A stretch of DNA of 64,000 nucleotides, taken from assembly GCA_005784505.1 (NCBI GenBank), contig VCAZ01000106.1:980055-1044054 (forward strand), written 5' to 3'. Source of the stretch: Bagarius yarrelli. Its lineage: Eukaryota; Chordata; Actinopteri; Siluriformes; Sisoridae. The first letter of the stretch is position 1, and every line of letters begins with the position of its first letter. The position numbers were made by a program, and so were the translations under genes. Shown here piece by piece: positions 62,033 to 64,000 of the stretch. The notes beneath the pieces are model-generated. The model was not told the DNA's origin, ran no database searches, and worked only from the letters and a program-made list of their open reading frames with translations.

Positions 62033-63611
62033 TGTAGCACAAATTCCATTTAGTGTTGTATTTGAAGCAAAAAGGGCTGGGTAAATTACTTCTTCCTTTG
62101 TTGATGGCCAATCTGCTCAGTAAGGCTGAGAATAGCTCAGGCAGCGCCTCAAGGGTCACGTCAATCGAGCTATTAATCTGACATGCTTCGCATCCTTCAC
62201 CTGGCAATAAGGTTATTATGAGGTTGCTGTGCCCTGGGCACCTTTCTAAACATCCTCCGAAAGGAGCAGAGAACCCTTCGACTGTGTTAACAACTGTGAT
62301 TTCAGCACAGTTATTTTTTTTTTTTCTTTTCGGCCTCTTGCTGTGGCCCTCAAACAGACCTGCCACCATTGTAGGGCAGCGTATTTAAAGTTTTTCCTCT
62401 TGGCAGATGATATGTTAATCATGTAAGCTTGTTAATATCATAAAATAAGATTTATTTTGACCAATTTATCTACACTTACAATTTATATTCACCTAAAAGT
62501 GTACTTACTCTTATCACTTTAAGAAGCTTAAAGGGGCTTTACATTTACATTTACAGCATTTGGCAGACGCCCTTATCCCAATCGACTTGCATCTATTACT
62601 TTTATACAACTGAGCAATTGGGGGTTAAGGGTCTTGCTCAGAGGATCAACTGTGACAACTTGGTGGTTCTGGGAATTGAACCCCGATCTTCCAGTTAGCA
62701 GTTCAACACTTTAACCATTAAGCTGCCACTTTCCCTCTTTAGCTTTAGGGAAGATTTGTAAAAGATTTCATTTCTGGCTCTTCATGACCAACCCCTTATT
62801 ATTGCCCACATACTCTAACTCCGCCCTTAGAACAGCGGAGGAGGACCTGGTAGGACGTTATGTTTAAAGATTTGTTGTTTTCAGTTATCAGTTCACATAT
62901 AGACATTTTCCTCCCTCCCTTTTTTCTTTTTACAGCCACACAAAATTTGGTTCTGTTTCAGTTGCTGTTCAAAACATTTGATTCACACATATTAAAGTTT
63001 AATAGTCACATTTGCATTTTTAATGATCTACAAATTTAATATCCAGCATGCTTGGATAAATTTTAAGACTTGCTAAATGACCACACCCAAACACACCAAT
63101 TCACACACTCTATTGTGCCTGAAAACAAACCAAATCAATATGCTGGGCACATTTTCCTTTTACACAACGCAAAACACAATTTTTTTTTTTTTGTCAGGGA
63201 TTAAATTTTAATTCATTAATCTTTAATCTTGTGCAGGAATTGTTTTTAGCAGGAATATTTCTCTCTCCCTTCTTTTTATACTTTCTCACCATGTTGTGTC
63301 TATGCAGAGCTTTCCCTCGGATGAAGGCTGGCCTTTTCCCAAGTACCTGGGCGCATGCGGCCGAATGGTGGCCGTCAACTATGTGGGCGAGGAGCTGTGG
63401 AGCTTCTACAACGCCCCCTGGGAAAAGCGTGTGGATTTGGCCAAGCAGCTGATGGACATCGCTGAGCAGCTCACTAACAACGACTTTGACTTTGCTCTGT
63501 ACCTGCTTGACGTCAGCTTTGACAACTTCGCTGTCGGCCCACGCGACGGAAAAGTCATCGTGGTGGATGCAGAAAACGTCATAGTGGCTGACAAGAGGCT
63601 GATTAAGCAAA
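61149..63611 (+). CDS. dipk2a: Divergent protein kinase domain 2A (C3orf58/HASF), first two coding exons (partial)
   Basis: Secretory-pathway and secreted protein of the FAM69/DIPK family, reported as a cardiomyocyte survival factor with a divergent kinase fold. Coding exons 61149-61802 and 63308-63611 give 319 residues; the rest of the usual ~430 is off the right edge after the GTAAGT donor at 63612. Hydrophobic signal or anchor at residues 17-38. Family marks: LLASFQRNELTDRRF, LNKCPACFGTSWC, VKNVYFAQYGEPREG, EGWSDMVHCPSQRLLDR, and in exon 2 GWPFPKYLGACGRMVAVNY, then ALYLLDVSFDNFAVGPRDGK with VVDAEN (loop and metal-binding-like positions). The intron falls in phase 0 after VLQ. The ATG at 61149 is the first in-frame one after a stop at 61110. 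A TTG start three codons earlier is not needed. Confidence 0.94.
61953..62032. repeat. (TG)n microsatellite
   Basis: About 38 uninterrupted TG units in the dipk2a intron. Confidence 0.95.
62529..62735 (+). repeat. SINE-like repeat, well-preserved copy
   Basis: TTTACATTTACATTTACAGC head, CATTTGGCAGACGCCCTTAT, GGGGTTAAGGGTCTTGCTCA, AATTGAACCCCGATCTTCCA, TTAACCATTAAGCTGCCACT tail. The fullest copy in the window. Confidence 0.8.
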
Positions 63612-63904
63612 GTAAGTGACTCTATAAAGCACTTATTATATATATTTATCATCACTTTCTCATTTCTTCGATGGTACTTGGGTACTTTAGGTACTTAATT
63701 AGTTATTACATATGTTAATTGCATATGTAATTAGCTTAATTTTTATTTAGTTAATTACATAGCAATATACTTAGTTTCAGTTTAATTATTTTAATTTTTT
63801 TTTCTTTAAAATAAACTACTTACTTTTTTTGTAGCTAATTAATTATGAGCTTAGGCAACTAATTAATTATGTGATAACTTACAAACATTGTTGCTTAGTT
63901 ACTT

Positions 63905-64000
63905 ATTTAAGATAAGATAAGATAAACTTTATTGATCCCAAAGTGGGGAAATTAAATTACGGTGGCTCAGATACAGAAACAATTACGTGCAAAGTAGGAA
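63905..64000 (+). repeat. Start of another fish interspersed repeat, cut by the window edge
   Basis: GATAAGATAAGATAAACTTT, then ATTGATCCCAAAGTGGGGAA and AAATTAAATTACG. This is the familiar fish repeat that reads TTTATTGATCCCAAAGTGGG; family not assigned. Confidence 0.55.

Larger units (their letters stand above)
61803..63307 (+). other. dipk2a: dipk2a intron between coding exons
   Basis: GT/AG borders. Holds a TG microsatellite and one well-preserved SINE-like copy; no coding signal. Confidence 0.75.

Noticed and set aside
1..64000. tRNA or rRNA genes, CRISPR arrays, bacterial-type operons
   Set aside because: None seen. The SINE-like repeats have tRNA-like tails but no intact tRNA, and the tandem repeats are microsatellites or minisatellites.

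Overview
This is nuclear DNA from a ray-finned fish, most likely an otophysan and possibly a catfish. Genes are split into short exons with GT/AG introns. Spacers are AT-rich with many microsatellites. About ten copies of a fish dispersed repeat (core CATTTGGCAGACGCCCTTAT) are scattered through it. Genus and species cannot be read from the sequence.

Layout. (1) 4537-12446, minus: the first five coding exons of an Eph receptor that reads as ephb3. The fibronectin, membrane, kinase and SAM exons lie beyond the left edge. (2) 12.9-25.3 kb: gene-free, with decayed DNA transposons and repeats. (3) 25.3-31.4 kb, plus: a decayed, still exon-structured copy of the procollagen C-proteinase enhancer gene pcolce2, broken by frameshifts in nearly every recognisable exon. 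It contains a hAT-type transposase fossil and a recent inverted duplication. (4) 35148-42024, minus: a complete plastin-1 gene (pls1), 15 coding exons, 625 residues. (5) 47614-48996, plus: a complete single-coding-exon GlcNAc-6-O-sulfotransferase gene (chst2). (6) 54.7-64 kb, plus: dipk2a, with a likely CpG-rich first exon near 54.7-55.05 kb, a leader rich in upstream ATGs, and two coding exons; the last exon is off the right edge.

The genes do not form an operon or pathway. They are a conserved linkage group: PLS1, PCOLCE2, CHST2 and DIPK2A (C3orf58) are neighbours on human 3q23-q24. Here they are compressed, with no slc9a9 exon recognised between chst2 and dipk2a, and joined to ephb3, which in human is far away at 3q27.

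I found no clearly new biological system. The observations most worth checking are the decayed pcolce2 copy, a 40-bp pre-miRNA-like hairpin upstream of chst2 (46414-46510), an intron splitting the ephb3 ligand-binding-domain exon, a perfect RFX X-box in an ephb3 intron, a near-identical ~0.2-kb inverted duplication around one pcolce2 exon, and the uORF-dense dipk2a leader.
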